Source: a virus
Length of the DNA: 64,000 bases
IMG/VR virus record: IMGVR_UViG_3300006052_000009
Span: 1 to 64,000 of that record
Direction: 5' to 3' (one strand)
Shown here: one piece after another, positions 7,883 to 14,091 of the stretch
How positions within the stretch are numbered: position 1 is the stretch's first letter
Layout: the number at the start of each line of letters is the position of its first letter
The notes under the pieces: generated by a model
What the model was told of the DNA's origin: nothing
What the model saw: only the letters and a program-made list of their open reading frames with translations
Databases searched by the model: none
Made by a program: the position numbers and the translations under genes

Positions 7883-8127
7883 TACATTTTTCCTTTAAAT
7901 CGTTCGCGATAATTACTCTTTGGTGGCGCAGCCTTCTGGCCTACACCTTTGTTCCTTGTGAATGTCTTGTCTGGATCGGTGTTCATGTCGTAACTCCTCA
8001 CGTTCAAATTGTCCAGATACGAACTGATCGACAGATCCTCTCCGTTGTTCTTGCGATTCATTTTGCTGTTAGGCGCATTCGGATTGGCTACCGAGAAGTT
8101 GTTTTCACCGTTGGCCTGGCGTTTCAT
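7882..8127 (-). CDS. small basic Asn-rich protein (81 aa)
   Basis: Disordered-looking protein rich in Asn and Lys (ANGENNFSVANPNAPNSKM), ending in RERFKGKM. Overlaps the upstream gene as ATGA (8124-8127) and the downstream gene as TAATG. Part of the four-gene cassette of small basic proteins; function unknown. Confidence 0.6.
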   Translation of the reverse strand: MKRQANGENNFSVANPNAPNSKMNRKNNGEDLSISSYLDNLNVRSYDMNTDPDKTFTRNKGVGQKAAPPKSNYRERFKGKM

Positions 8128-8348
8128 CCGATCTGTTTTTTGTATGGCTTGATCGGTGTCTTCACAAACTCACCCATTTTTTTAAGATTGCTCTTGTTGA
8201 TTAGGGATGCCTTGTTGCCACGGCTGCCAGGAAATACCAAGTCGTTGATCGGTGCCTCTCCATTGAGAGGGATCAATTTAGGGTGTTTCATCTCATCGAG
8301 ATAAGTGCTCCTTAATGGATTAATGGTCTTGCCGTCTTGCTTTGCCAT
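8124..8348 (-). CDS. small basic protein (74 aa)
   Basis: Begins MAKQDGKTINPLRSTYLDEM and ends in TPIKPYKKQIG; a Lys-rich protein without a recognisable domain. First of the four-gene cassette. About 20 nt upstream the minus strand shows TACCTTCG, one mismatch from TAnnTTTG, which could be its promoter. The 72-nt gap to the next gene holds nothing else. Confidence 0.6.
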   Translation of the reverse strand: MAKQDGKTINPLRSTYLDEMKHPKLIPLNGEAPINDLVFPGSRGNKASLINKSNLKKMGEFVKTPIKPYKKQIG

Positions 8349-8420
8349 AAAACTGATTGATTAATACAACGAAGGTAAGAAATTAATATTATAATCGGTG
8401 ATTCAGCGTTTTGGTTGTGA

Positions 8421-8693
8421 TTATTTTACATCTACCTTCCTGAATCCATGCTTCCAAAGCATTCGGCATAAATCGGTAGCAAACTTAGCTACATCATCCT
8501 CATGCATTTGTGGGTCTATCATGTGGATACATTCATGAATAAACGTATCCATGTAACCTTTCGTTCCCCCGTGAACTTCTTTTCTAGGGTCTATTTCGAT
8601 CGTATTGAATTTAGCGTCTTTGGGATCGTTCCAGGCGTAGCCGGCAGCCTTATGCTTTCCTAATTTGCGCTCGACTACTTTAGGACTTTTCAT
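8421..8693 (-). CDS. small HExxH metallopeptidase-like protein (90 aa)
   Basis: Residues 50-60 carry FIHECIHMIDP, a canonical HExxH zinc-binding helix, followed by a His (QMHEDD) that could act as the third ligand. At 90 aa it is a minimal SprT- or ImmA-like fold. Family assignment is by motif only. Overlaps the metallophosphoesterase gene by 4 nt (ATGA), so the two are co-expressed. The substrate could be a phage or host protein. Confidence 0.65.
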   Translation of the reverse strand: MKSPKVVERKLGKHKAAGYAWNDPKDAKFNTIEIDPRKEVHGGTKGYMDTFIHECIHMIDPQMHEDDVAKFATDLCRMLWKHGFRKVDVK

Positions 8694-9685
8694 ACTATCT
8701 CGTAACCCATTATCTTTTTATTCTCCACTGAGAAGTTACCATCCTGGTAAACCGTTACTCTGGAAAAACCAAGATTGTATTTATTGATTGGCTGGTATGC
8801 AGGGTGTAGATCGCTTAAACACCCAGCCGTCCAACAACCAATGATATTATCATTCAAATCCTTTTCTACGTGCTCAGTGGTCTGATGATGGTGGCCGCAG
8901 ATAGTATTAGACTTAGCCCGAAGGTAAAGACCTCTGGCTGGGTTGACTGGACTGAATATAGCCTTACCAAACTCGTGTCCATGGACAAGGTTCAACTTGC
9001 CCATCTTCATCACCCTCTTCTTAGTTACGATTTCAATATTTCTTTTCTTCGCAAGTTCTCTTTCATCATCGGTAACACCGTGAAGATTAAACAGGTAATT
9101 GAAATTTAAAATAGGAAAGTCGGCTACCTCTGGGTGCTTTCTGAGCCACCTCTCAAATCGTTCATCGTGGTTTCCTATCTTAAAAATAATGGCTGCATCA
9201 GGAAAATTATTTCTCAAGTCGGTCAAGAATCCCATACACATTCTTAACTCCTCCCACGTACTTATTCTCTCCTCGGGATCCTTCTCGAAGTCTGACATCT
9301 GATAGAAGTCCATCAGGTCACCGCCAAGGATTATCGTATCAACCTTAACCTTTTTAAAATAATTAAGGGCCAACTCAATGGCCCTTTTATCGTGGTAGGG
9401 AATATGTATGTCAAACAGTATTCCTATATTTTTTCCGCTGACTATGAATGGTGTGTAATCATTTTTTTTGCCCTCCGGAAGATTATGCGAAATGTAAAAT
9501 TCCTTGTGAGTCTCTTTCAGTCTAACACTTCGGCAGCCACCGGTTACTGCCCTTATATAAACCCTACCTTCCTCGGCATCCTTAAAATGTGTCGGATGAT
9601 ATTTATACAACAACTCACCCAACTTTTTTTTAGAAAGTGTAGGATACTTTTCGATTAAAGCTCTGGCTTTGTCTGCCTTAGTCAT
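8690..9685 (-). CDS. calcineurin-like metallophosphoesterase with N-terminal helical domain
   Basis: All metal-binding motifs of the calcineurin-like phosphoesterase fold are present: FDIHIPYHD, GGDLMDF, GNHDERF, and late HGHEFG and CGHHH. Such phage enzymes act on phosphodiesters or phosphomonoesters; the substrate here is unknown. Residues 1-50 (ADKARALIEKYPTLSKKKLG) look like a small helical, possibly HTH, domain. The gene has a perfect -7 box directly upstream and is coupled to the HExxH gene. Length is typical for single-domain phage versions plus the extra N-terminus. Confidence 0.85.
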   Translation of the reverse strand: MTKADKARALIEKYPTLSKKKLGELLYKYHPTHFKDAEEGRVYIRAVTGGCRSVRLKETHKEFYISHNLPEGKKNDYTPFIVSGKNIGILFDIHIPYHDKRAIELALNYFKKVKVDTIILGGDLMDFYQMSDFEKDPEERISTWEELRMCMGFLTDLRNNFPDAAIIFKIGNHDERFERWLRKHPEVADFPILNFNYLFNLHGVTDDERELAKKRNIEIVTKKRVMKMGKLNLVHGHEFGKAIFSPVNPARGLYLRAKSNTICGHHHQTTEHVEKDLNDNIIGCWTAGCLSDLHPAYQPINKYNLGFSRVTVYQDGNFSVENKKIMGYEIV

Positions 9686-9689
9686 TAAC

Positions 9690-9697
9690 CAAAGGTA
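9690..9697 (-). promoter_or_regulatory. -7 promoter box TACCTTTG
   Basis: A perfect TAnnTTTG on the minus strand, ending 4 nt before the metallophosphoesterase ATG at 9685. No TTG lies 18-19 nt upstream. This gives an almost leaderless transcript for the 9685-8421 pair. Confidence 0.5.
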
Positions 9698-9719
9698 ATA
9701 TTTTATAATTAACTGATTG

Positions 9720-9881
9720 TTACCAAATAAGCGTCAGTGACTCGGGCAAGTAGTATCTGATGTATCCTAAAAATCGGCCACACTTGATCTTGACCTTGTA
9801 GTATGGCCAATCGGTACCTATATCTTCCATAATCACACCAAAACCATCGTACCCAGCCTTAACGAAGTCACCGACCTTCAT
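9720..9881 (-). CDS. hypothetical beta-rich small protein (53 aa)
   Basis: Begins MKVGDFVKAGYDGFGVIMED and continues with aromatic beta strands (WPYYKVKIKCGRFLGYIRYY). The composition suggests an SH3-like or KOW-like small barrel, which is inference. The ATG overlaps the stop of the upstream 86-aa gene (ATGA at 9878-9881), supporting it as a gene. Confidence 0.6.
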   Translation of the reverse strand: MKVGDFVKAGYDGFGVIMEDIGTDWPYYKVKIKCGRFLGYIRYYLPESLTLIW

Positions 9882-10138
9882 TTTAAAAGGCGTTTCAGCG
9901 ATAACATCAATTCTTCTTTGCGCTCCCTGTTTTCGATAAGACGGTGTAAAATTTCCTCCATTTCCTCCTCATTATCTCTTTCTTTTGCCATTCTATGCCA
10001 CTCCCTTAATGGCATCGAAATGCAATGACCGCCCACATCGATGGTTATCCATCGATTTTTAGTGACATATATTTTATCCGAGTAGTAGTCCTCAGAATAC
10101 TCATATATCAACTTATCTTCGTTTTTAGCCTCACTCAT
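9878..10138 (-). CDS. hypothetical acidic protein (86 aa)
   Basis: N-terminal acidic beta-strands (YEYSEDYYSDKIYV), a middle WITIDVGGHCISMPL, then a Glu/Arg-rich helix (EEMEEILHRLIENRERKEEL). No family recognised. Part of the leftward chain of overlapping small genes from 12721 to 9720. Confidence 0.65.
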   Translation of the reverse strand: MSEAKNEDKLIYEYSEDYYSDKIYVTKNRWITIDVGGHCISMPLREWHRMAKERDNEEEMEEILHRLIENRERKEELMLSLKRLLK

Positions 10139-10139
10139 T

Positions 10140-10328
10140 TCAAAATGTTCCGTAGTTTCTCTCCTGCTCTATAGCCGACCATCTGTTCATGGCTTCGATA
10201 GCACCATCGATCATCAACTTAAGTTCACCTTCAGTCTTTATCTCTTCCCACTCTTCATCGGAGATGTCCTCCTCAAGCGCGAGTGCCTTAACCCAACACT
10301 CCTTCAATATTTTTTCTTCTTCACTCAT
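10140..10328 (-). CDS. hypothetical acidic helical protein (62 aa)
   Basis: Start set at 10328 because the ATG forms an ATGA overlap with the stop of the gene upstream (10325-10328). Begins MSEEEKILKECWVKALALEE and is strongly acidic throughout. Function unknown; small acidic early phage proteins are sometimes host or nuclease inhibitors, but there is no direct evidence here. Confidence 0.55.
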   Translation of the reverse strand: MSEEEKILKECWVKALALEEDISDEEWEEIKTEGELKLMIDGAIEAMNRWSAIEQERNYGTF

Positions 10329-10678
10329 CGCCTCGCCCCTCCAATCTGCCTCCGATTCCCCCACAACGATGGATCCAACTGCGCTGCTTTTGACCAGATC
10401 GTGTTCATCGCCACCTTACGGCAACCGACCTCTCCGTGGGCCATCTTCGTGACCTCACTCTTCACCCTCCCACTCTGCGTGATGTGGCTCTTGGTCCTGT
10501 TCAAAGCCCAACGCCAGCGGCCTTTACGCACCCTGTGCACAGCGAAGTGCATGCTGTTCACCCTGGCGGTAAGTGCTCGGGTGCCAGAACCCTCCCAGAT
10601 GACATTAGGCATTCTTCCCAACAAATTGAATGTTATTGTTGCATTTGTCCCCTTGATCGGTGCATGCTCTACTATCAT
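10325..10678 (-). CDS. hypothetical basic protein (117 aa)
   Basis: Strongly basic, with VHRVRKGRWRWALNRTKSH in the centre and an RRQIGGARR end, so nucleic-acid binding is plausible. No known family seen. It overlaps the gene upstream (10675-10678) and the gene downstream as ATGA. Confidence 0.6.
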   Translation of the reverse strand: MIVEHAPIKGTNATITFNLLGRMPNVIWEGSGTRALTARVNSMHFAVHRVRKGRWRWALNRTKSHITQSGRVKSEVTKMAHGEVGCRKVAMNTIWSKAAQLDPSLWGNRRQIGGARR

Positions 10679-10896
10679 GGCTTCAACTTATTGACATGCA
10701 TCTTGATGTTGTCCTCCGTGCTACGGATGGCACTGCGCACCTCACCGCTGACACCAGTAACCTTGGCCATCAGCCGTGTCTCGAGTTGCTCGAGTTTGAC
10801 CTCGAGTTTATGAGCCTTGTCTTTCACAGAGTTGCTCACAATAATGCCCACAGCAAATCCTATGCTCAGGCAAACGACAATAATGATCATAATCAT
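10675..10896 (-). CDS. membrane-anchored coiled-coil protein (73 aa)
   Basis: Begins MIMIIIVVCLSIGFAVGIIV, a single hydrophobic segment, then a Lys/Glu/Leu coiled coil (HKLEVKLEQLETRL). Start placed at 10896, where an AACCAACTAACCC leader typical of this phage precedes the ATG. The topology resembles small phage membrane anchors; function unknown. Confidence 0.6.
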   Translation of the reverse strand: MIMIIIVVCLSIGFAVGIIVSNSVKDKAHKLEVKLEQLETRLMAKVTGVSGEVRSAIRSTEDNIKMHVNKLKP

Positions 10897-10906
10897 AATT
10901 TTTGGG

Positions 10907-10993
10907 TTAGTTGGTTGTCTTCTTCTTACCGAATACAGCGAATGGTGCGGCAATGAGCGCGACCAGCGCAATGAGAAAATTTTTGCGTTTCAT
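10907..10993 (-). CDS. membrane microprotein (28 aa)
   Basis: Begins MKRKNFLIALVALIAAPF and ends GKKKTTN: a positively charged N-terminus, one hydrophobic stretch and a lysine tail. The start overlaps the upstream stop as ATGA (10990-10993). Could be a signal-like peptide or a toxin-like membrane peptide; unproven. Confidence 0.45.
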   Translation of the reverse strand: MKRKNFLIALVALIAAPFAVFGKKKTTN

Positions 10994-11259
10994 GGTTGAT
11001 TGGTTACGTCCTCAATCCTTATAGCTGGCTGAACAGTCACCCTGCCACCGTCATTCTTTCGGATCGTAAATCCCTGCCCCTCCACCGAGAATGTGTCACC
11101 CACCTGAAGTTCATAATGATTGCTCATCAATGGAGGATTGTTCAACAGGTCGCACTCCAGTTCGGCTGCCTCATGTAACCTCCACCTTGAGGATATCACG
11201 CCCGACTCATCCTGAACGGACCACGATCCGTCTTCCAGGCCTACTACTTTATATATCAT
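10990..11259 (-). CDS. hypothetical beta-rich protein (89 aa)
   Basis: Starts at the ATG at 11259, which forms TGATG with the upstream stop; a TTG slightly upstream is less likely. Two beta-rich halves: IYKVVGLEDGSWSVQDE, then YELQVGDTFSVEGQGFTIRK. No family recognised. Embedded in the leftward chain of coupled small genes. Confidence 0.6.
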   Translation of the reverse strand: MIYKVVGLEDGSWSVQDESGVISSRWRLHEAAELECDLLNNPPLMSNHYELQVGDTFSVEGQGFTIRKNDGGRVTVQPAIRIEDVTNQP

Positions 11260-11375
11260 CACCAATTGTTTTCATCGAAGTCCTTGAACATCCACATGCA
11301 CCACCAGAAGTAGGCGATCAACAAGACCAACCCACCCGTAATCACAAACCCAAGTATCTCTAAAAATTCTTTCAT
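11259..11375 (-). CDS. membrane microprotein (38 aa)
   Basis: Begins MKEFLEILGFVITGGLVLLI with an aromatic AYFWWCMWMF after it: one transmembrane helix followed by a short acidic tail (DFDENNW). Coupled by ATGA to the ribbon-helix-helix gene upstream and by TGATG downstream. Confidence 0.5.
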   Translation of the reverse strand: MKEFLEILGFVITGGLVLLIAYFWWCMWMFKDFDENNW

Positions 11376-11761
11376 AAAATGCCGTCTAGTGAAATGTCGT
11401 CTACTGGCTGAACCTTCATCGCCTCCTTACCAACTGGATCAACAACCTCTTGGCTTTGCTCGGTCGTGTGAACCGTTACCTCTCCTTTCGTGATCAATGT
11501 TCTGAACATCTCGTCATTGACATGGTGTGAAGTCAAAGTACCTGTCTTCAATGTGTCCTTCGCCATCTTCACATTATCCGGATGAGTAAAAATTACTGGC
11601 TTGTCAGTCTCCGTGGCATAGTACCTCGTCCGCACCTCATCAAGCAAAAACTCCTTCACTCCCTTGAATCCTCCGTCCTTCACCATCCGTCCGATCGCCA
11701 CCGCCTCGGCCTCACTCACCCTGAAGCTCAGCACCAAACTTTTCTTCTTCTCTCTTGCCAT
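11372..11761 (-). CDS. ribbon-helix-helix-like regulator (129 aa)
   Basis: Residues 7-45 (SLVLSFRVSEAEAVAIGRMV and onward) fit a ribbon-helix-helix DNA-binding fold: a short strand followed by two helices. The remaining 85 residues are unassigned. It has its own early-type promoter, and a TTGTTTACAA palindrome lies between that promoter's two boxes. Autoregulation through that site is a reasonable inference. Could repress the nearby divergent promoters. Confidence 0.6.
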   Translation of the reverse strand: MAREKKKSLVLSFRVSEAEAVAIGRMVKDGGFKGVKEFLLDEVRTRYYATETDKPVIFTHPDNVKMAKDTLKTGTLTSHHVNDEMFRTLITKGEVTVHTTEQSQEVVDPVGKEAMKVQPVDDISLDGIL

Positions 11762-11765
11762 ACAA

Positions 11766-11796
11766 CAAATGTATAAAAGTTGTTTACAAATACAAA
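11766..11796 (-). promoter_or_regulatory. early-type promoter with TGTTTACA operator
   Basis: On the minus strand: TTTG at 11796-11793, 19 nt, then perfect TACATTTG at 11773-11766, 5 nt from the ATG at 11761. The palindrome TTGTTTACAA at 11780-11789 sits in the spacer, a classic place for a repressor site. Confidence 0.6.
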
Positions 11797-11815
11797 TGCT
11801 TTTGTATCAAAGTCC

Positions 11816-12196
11816 TCACTCTTCCCCCAACATGTCCTTCATCCAATCCTCCTGCTCCACCTTCGGCTTCTCCGTACCCCTGATCCTGGCAAGTCGCTCC
11901 TCGCGGGCCTCATTCTCCCTCTCGAGCCTGATCTTCTCCCTCTCGTCCTCACGTATCGCCCTGAGCCTCTCCCTCATCCTCTCCTTCTCCTCGAGGTCGG
12001 CACCCTTCGCGCTAACCTGCTGATCCCTCTGGTGCTTCCTTACCATACCCGCCACATCCGTGCCCTGCGGAATACCCGTCAGACACAGATACTCAACCAT
12101 CTCCCTCAGCCCTACCCCGTGCGCCCGACACAGCTCCGTCAGCCTCGCATCATCCTCAAAAGTCAACCGAAATGTCTTCACAACTGTCGTTACCAT
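11816..12196 (-). CDS. ribbon-helix-helix-like protein with coiled-coil tail (126 aa)
   Basis: Start set at 12196 (MVTTVVKTFRLTFEDDARL). Residues 1-42 again suggest a ribbon-helix-helix or similar N-terminal DNA-binding fold. Residues 60-110 are a long Arg/Glu coiled coil (EEKERMRERLRAIREDEREK). Likely an oligomeric DNA-binding protein from the control end of the leftward operon. Longer N-terminal extensions lack support. Confidence 0.6.
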   Translation of the reverse strand: MVTTVVKTFRLTFEDDARLTELCRAHGVGLREMVEYLCLTGIPQGTDVAGMVRKHQRDQQVSAKGADLEEKERMRERLRAIREDEREKIRLERENEAREERLARIRGTEKPKVEQEDWMKDMLGEE

Positions 12197-12203
12197 AGCT
12201 TTT

Positions 12204-12431
12204 TTATTTATCGTACTCCCATAATGGACCATCCAGATACACATACCAAACGTCATCGTGCACCGTGTTCAGCCTACCCCTCAACTGAGCCTCCGTGCAC
12301 CCGTAATACTCCGCTGCATCCCTGTAATTATCAAACTCCCGAGGCACACTCCCCCCATCCTTATCCAACATCTGGATAAATGCCCTCACCCCTCGCACCC
12401 ATACACCTGGCAGTCTTCTCCTCTTTATCAT
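12204..12431 (-). CDS. hypothetical small protein, HTH-like (75 aa)
   Basis: Basic N-terminus (MIKRRRLPGVWVRGVRAFI) and a segment NYRDAAEYYGCTEAQLRGRL that reads like a helix-turn-helix or NUMOD1-type module. Overlaps the first gene of the operon by 4 nt (ATGA). Possibly DNA-binding; modest confidence. Confidence 0.5.
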   Translation of the reverse strand: MIKRRRLPGVWVRGVRAFIQMLDKDGGSVPREFDNYRDAAEYYGCTEAQLRGRLNTVHDDVWYVYLDGPLWEYDK

Positions 12432-12721
12432 AATCCAGCCTCCTCGGCCTCAATCTTTGCCTTCACCTCCGCTAATATCCTCCTCCTGCGCTCCTTCTTC
12501 GCCTCCTTCTCCTCCTTCCTCCTCTGCTCAAGGAACATCGTCTCGTAAGACCTCATGTTCCACAACTTTTTCTTCACATCATCCTCGTCAAATCCGAACT
12601 CATACCTACCAACAAATTGAAGCAGTTCCGACACCGTCATTCCGTACTTCTCACAGACCCTGTTTACATTCAATTTATTGTGCTCTAAGAACCACACCGC
12701 GATCATCTTTTTTTTCTCCAT
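12428..12721 (-). CDS. hypothetical DNA-binding-like coiled-coil protein (97 aa)
   Basis: Start placed at the ATG at 12721 (MEKKKMIAVWFLEHNKLNVN); a GTG 9 nt upstream is less likely. Residues 8-35 (NVNRVCEKYGMTVSELLQFV) look helix-turn-helix-like. The C-terminus is a Glu/Lys/Arg coiled coil (RRKEEKEAKKERRRR). First gene of the leftward operon, with an early-type promoter 32 nt upstream. Confidence 0.6.
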   Translation of the reverse strand: MEKKKMIAVWFLEHNKLNVNRVCEKYGMTVSELLQFVGRYEFGFDEDDVKKKLWNMRSYETMFLEQRRKEEKEAKKERRRRILAEVKAKIEAEEAGL

Positions 12722-12752
12722 AAAAAACACTGAATTGCTCCGAGTATACTTG

Positions 12753-12782
12753 CAAATTTAAGATTAAAAATATAAAATCAAA
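12753..12782 (-). promoter_or_regulatory. early-type promoter for leftward operon
   Basis: Minus strand: TTTG at 12782-12779, 18 nt, then perfect TAAATTTG at 12760-12753, 32 nt upstream of the ATG at 12721. Same architecture as the promoters at 4710-4739 and 11766-11796. Confidence 0.65.
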
Positions 12783-12876
12783 ATACTTTTTTAAAAAATA
12801 CTAAAAACACGACTTTTTTAAAACCGCTTTTTTACATGTGTATACAAAGAAAAAATCAGACCCCGAGGAGAAATGT

Positions 12877-12954
12877 GATCACCACAGATTAATAGGATTT
12901 TTGAAGTATACTGTATAAGATATACATAAAAATTCCTATTAAACTGTTGTGATC
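12877..12954. repeat. 78-bp imperfect inverted repeat
   Basis: Left arm 12877-12903 and right arm 12928-12954 pair at 23 of 27 positions (GATCACCACAG against CTGTTGTGATC and so on). The 24-nt centre contains a further GTATA/TATAC pairing. On single-stranded DNA or RNA this would form a long hairpin. Confidence 0.75.
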
Positions 12955-13000
12955 GTTTTTGTAATACAAAATCCTTTGAAAAATGACCGAAAAATCACCA

Positions 13001-13042
13001 TGTTTACAGAAATGTTTACAAATGTCTACAAATTTGTTTAGA
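13001..13042. repeat. iteron-like TGTTTACA repeats
   Basis: TGTTTACA at 13001 and 13013, TGTCTACA at 13023 and a degenerate TGTTTAGA at 13035, spaced 12, 10 and 12 nt. Spacing near one helical turn suggests cooperative protein binding. The same 8-mer occurs in the promoter at 11781, and its complement form TGTAGACA in the promoter at 14037. Confidence 0.6.
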
Positions 13043-13053
13043 ATCATTCCAAA
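13037..13053. repeat. inverted repeat TTTAGAAT-C-ATTCCAAA
   Basis: An 8-1-8 inverted repeat with one mismatch, overlapping the last iteron-like repeat. Related to the TTTAGAA/TTCTAAA palindromes at 5251 and 13933. Confidence 0.4.
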
Positions 13054-13349
13054 TAAGCACCAAAATCCCAGAAATCAGCGTGTAACAGTAGTTTTAACAC
13101 CCAAAATCACCCCCAAATTTGCTTTTGACAAAAATCACCCCTATTTTCACATAAAATGACACCAAAATTCCGCACGCTTACGTCAATGCACCTCCCGCAC
13201 CAATGTCCCCCCGCGAGTCCCGAATTGGGCTTTTGGTTTTCTGAGGGGTGGGGAGTCGATTTTCCCAAAAAGAGAATCCAAAACATAATGCTTTTATCTG
13301 ATTGTCAGCCGGTTACAAACTATTTAACATAATACAAATTATATAACAC

Positions 13350-13916
13350 ATGGAAACTGATGGGTTGAATGGCCAAAAGCCTGTTTCTGATGGGGTTTCA
13401 CGTGAAACGCGAGCGAGCGCGAATGATGGAGGCACATGGTTATTTAGAAACAGTCTAAATAGGAGGGATATACGACTCAACAGGATTGACGAGAGGATAA
13501 TACACATCAAGACAAAGAGGAGGCTTTGTACTTACTTTGGATCTCTTGGATATGAGACAAAGTTTTATTTGACTGATCGAGTATTGAACACGTTGGGAAT
13601 ATTTGAATTATGGTGTGTGATGAATAATAAAATTGCTGGTAGTATCAAGAACATTGTTCATTGGTCGGGTTACTCTTCATCGTGGGTGAGGGACTACACA
13701 TGGGGAATGAATAAGTGTGTTGAGTTAGGATATTTGGAGAGGATAAAGTTCAAGAGGGGTTATGTAATTGGATTGACTGAGAAGGGACAGAGAATAATTG
13801 AGATGTACGATAAGATGTGGGATGTAGTGATCAAGGAGATTGAGGGTAGGGGAAATGTATTGATCGAGAAGAGGGGAAATAAGGCAGTTTCATTCGAGCG
13901 CAAATCTGCAGCGTAA
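13350..13916 (+). CDS. winged-helix-like protein (188 aa)
   Basis: Residues 75-150 look like a MarR-type winged helix: helices with IKNIVHWSGYSSSWVRDYTW, then LERIKFKRGYVIGLTEKGQRI forming the wing and last helix. The first 60 residues are polar and Arg-rich. First gene rightward of the candidate origin, so it may be a transcription regulator or a replication initiator. A parS-like palindrome and an inverted repeat TATTTAGA/TCTAAATA lie inside its coding sequence. Family not identified. Confidence 0.7.
   Translation: METDGLNGQKPVSDGVSRETRASANDGGTWLFRNSLNRRDIRLNRIDERIIHIKTKRRLCTYFGSLGYETKFYLTDRVLNTLGIFELWCVMNNKIAGSIKNIVHWSGYSSSWVRDYTWGMNKCVELGYLERIKFKRGYVIGLTEKGQRIIEMYDKMWDVVIKEIEGRGNVLIEKRGNKAVSFERKSAA
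13395..13408. promoter_or_regulatory. parS-like palindrome GTTTCACGTGAAAC
   Basis: A perfect 14-bp palindrome identical to the core of the bacterial ParB-binding parS consensus TGTTTCACGTGAAACA; only the outer base pair differs (G and G instead of T and A). It is in the coding sequence of the winged-helix gene, where it encodes VSRET, next to the candidate origin. Confidence 0.6.
13441..13461. repeat. inverted repeat TATTTAGA-N5-TCTAAATA
   Basis: A perfect 8-5-8 inverted repeat within the winged-helix gene, similar in sequence to the TTTAGAA/TTCTAAA palindromes nearby but with a longer spacer. Confidence 0.4.
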
Positions 13917-13932
13917 AAAAAATCCAGGGTAA

Positions 13933-13947
13933 TTAGAATGGTTCTAA
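13933..13947. repeat. palindrome TTAGAA-TGG-TTCTAA
   Basis: A 6-3-6 inverted repeat just after the winged-helix stop codon. Shares its core and 3-bp spacer with the perfect palindrome at 5251-5267. The surrounding 13917-14017 is otherwise free of genes. Confidence 0.45.
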
Positions 13948-14017
13948 ATAATACGTGTTGGTTCTCAATGCGTTGAGTTGCATGTAATATTGATGTAAGG
14001 TTATTTCTACAAGATAT

Positions 14018-14048
14018 TTTGTAGTTCAAAGAATTTTGTAGACATTTG
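14018..14048 (+). promoter_or_regulatory. early-type rightward promoter with operator-like repeats
   Basis: TTTG at 14018-14021, 19 nt, then GACATTTG at 14041-14048 (one mismatch to TAnnTTTG). CTACAA-GATATT-TTGTAG at 14007-14024 overlaps the -33 element and TGTAGACA at 14037-14044 overlaps the -7 box, so the promoter looks repressible. Would drive the genes from 14092 onward. Confidence 0.55.
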
Positions 14049-14091
14049 ATGTGTCAAGTGAGGGATAAAACACTTCTAAACGATCAAGAAT

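Larger units (their letters stand above)
12783..13349. other. non-coding divergent region, candidate origin/control region
   Basis: About 570 nt without a convincing gene between the leftward and rightward operons. The left two thirds are AT-rich and hold a 78-bp inverted repeat and a TGTTTACA repeat cluster. Further right, AAAATCACC and CACCAAAAT motifs recur (13060-13175), followed by a short GC-rich stretch near 13190-13250. This combination (AT-rich DNA, iteron-like repeats, a large hairpin, divergent transcription) is typical of phage replication origins or immunity regions. No initiator is identified. Confidence 0.45.

Noticed and set aside
10401-10813. Overlapping plus-strand frames opposite the leftward microprotein genes
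   Set aside because: They are antisense to a chain of minus-strand genes joined by ATGA and TGATG overlaps and have no leaders.
11780-12379. Plus-strand 199-aa frame
   Set aside because: His/Pro/Leu-rich antisense of two regulator-like genes whose minus-strand products have recognisable folds.
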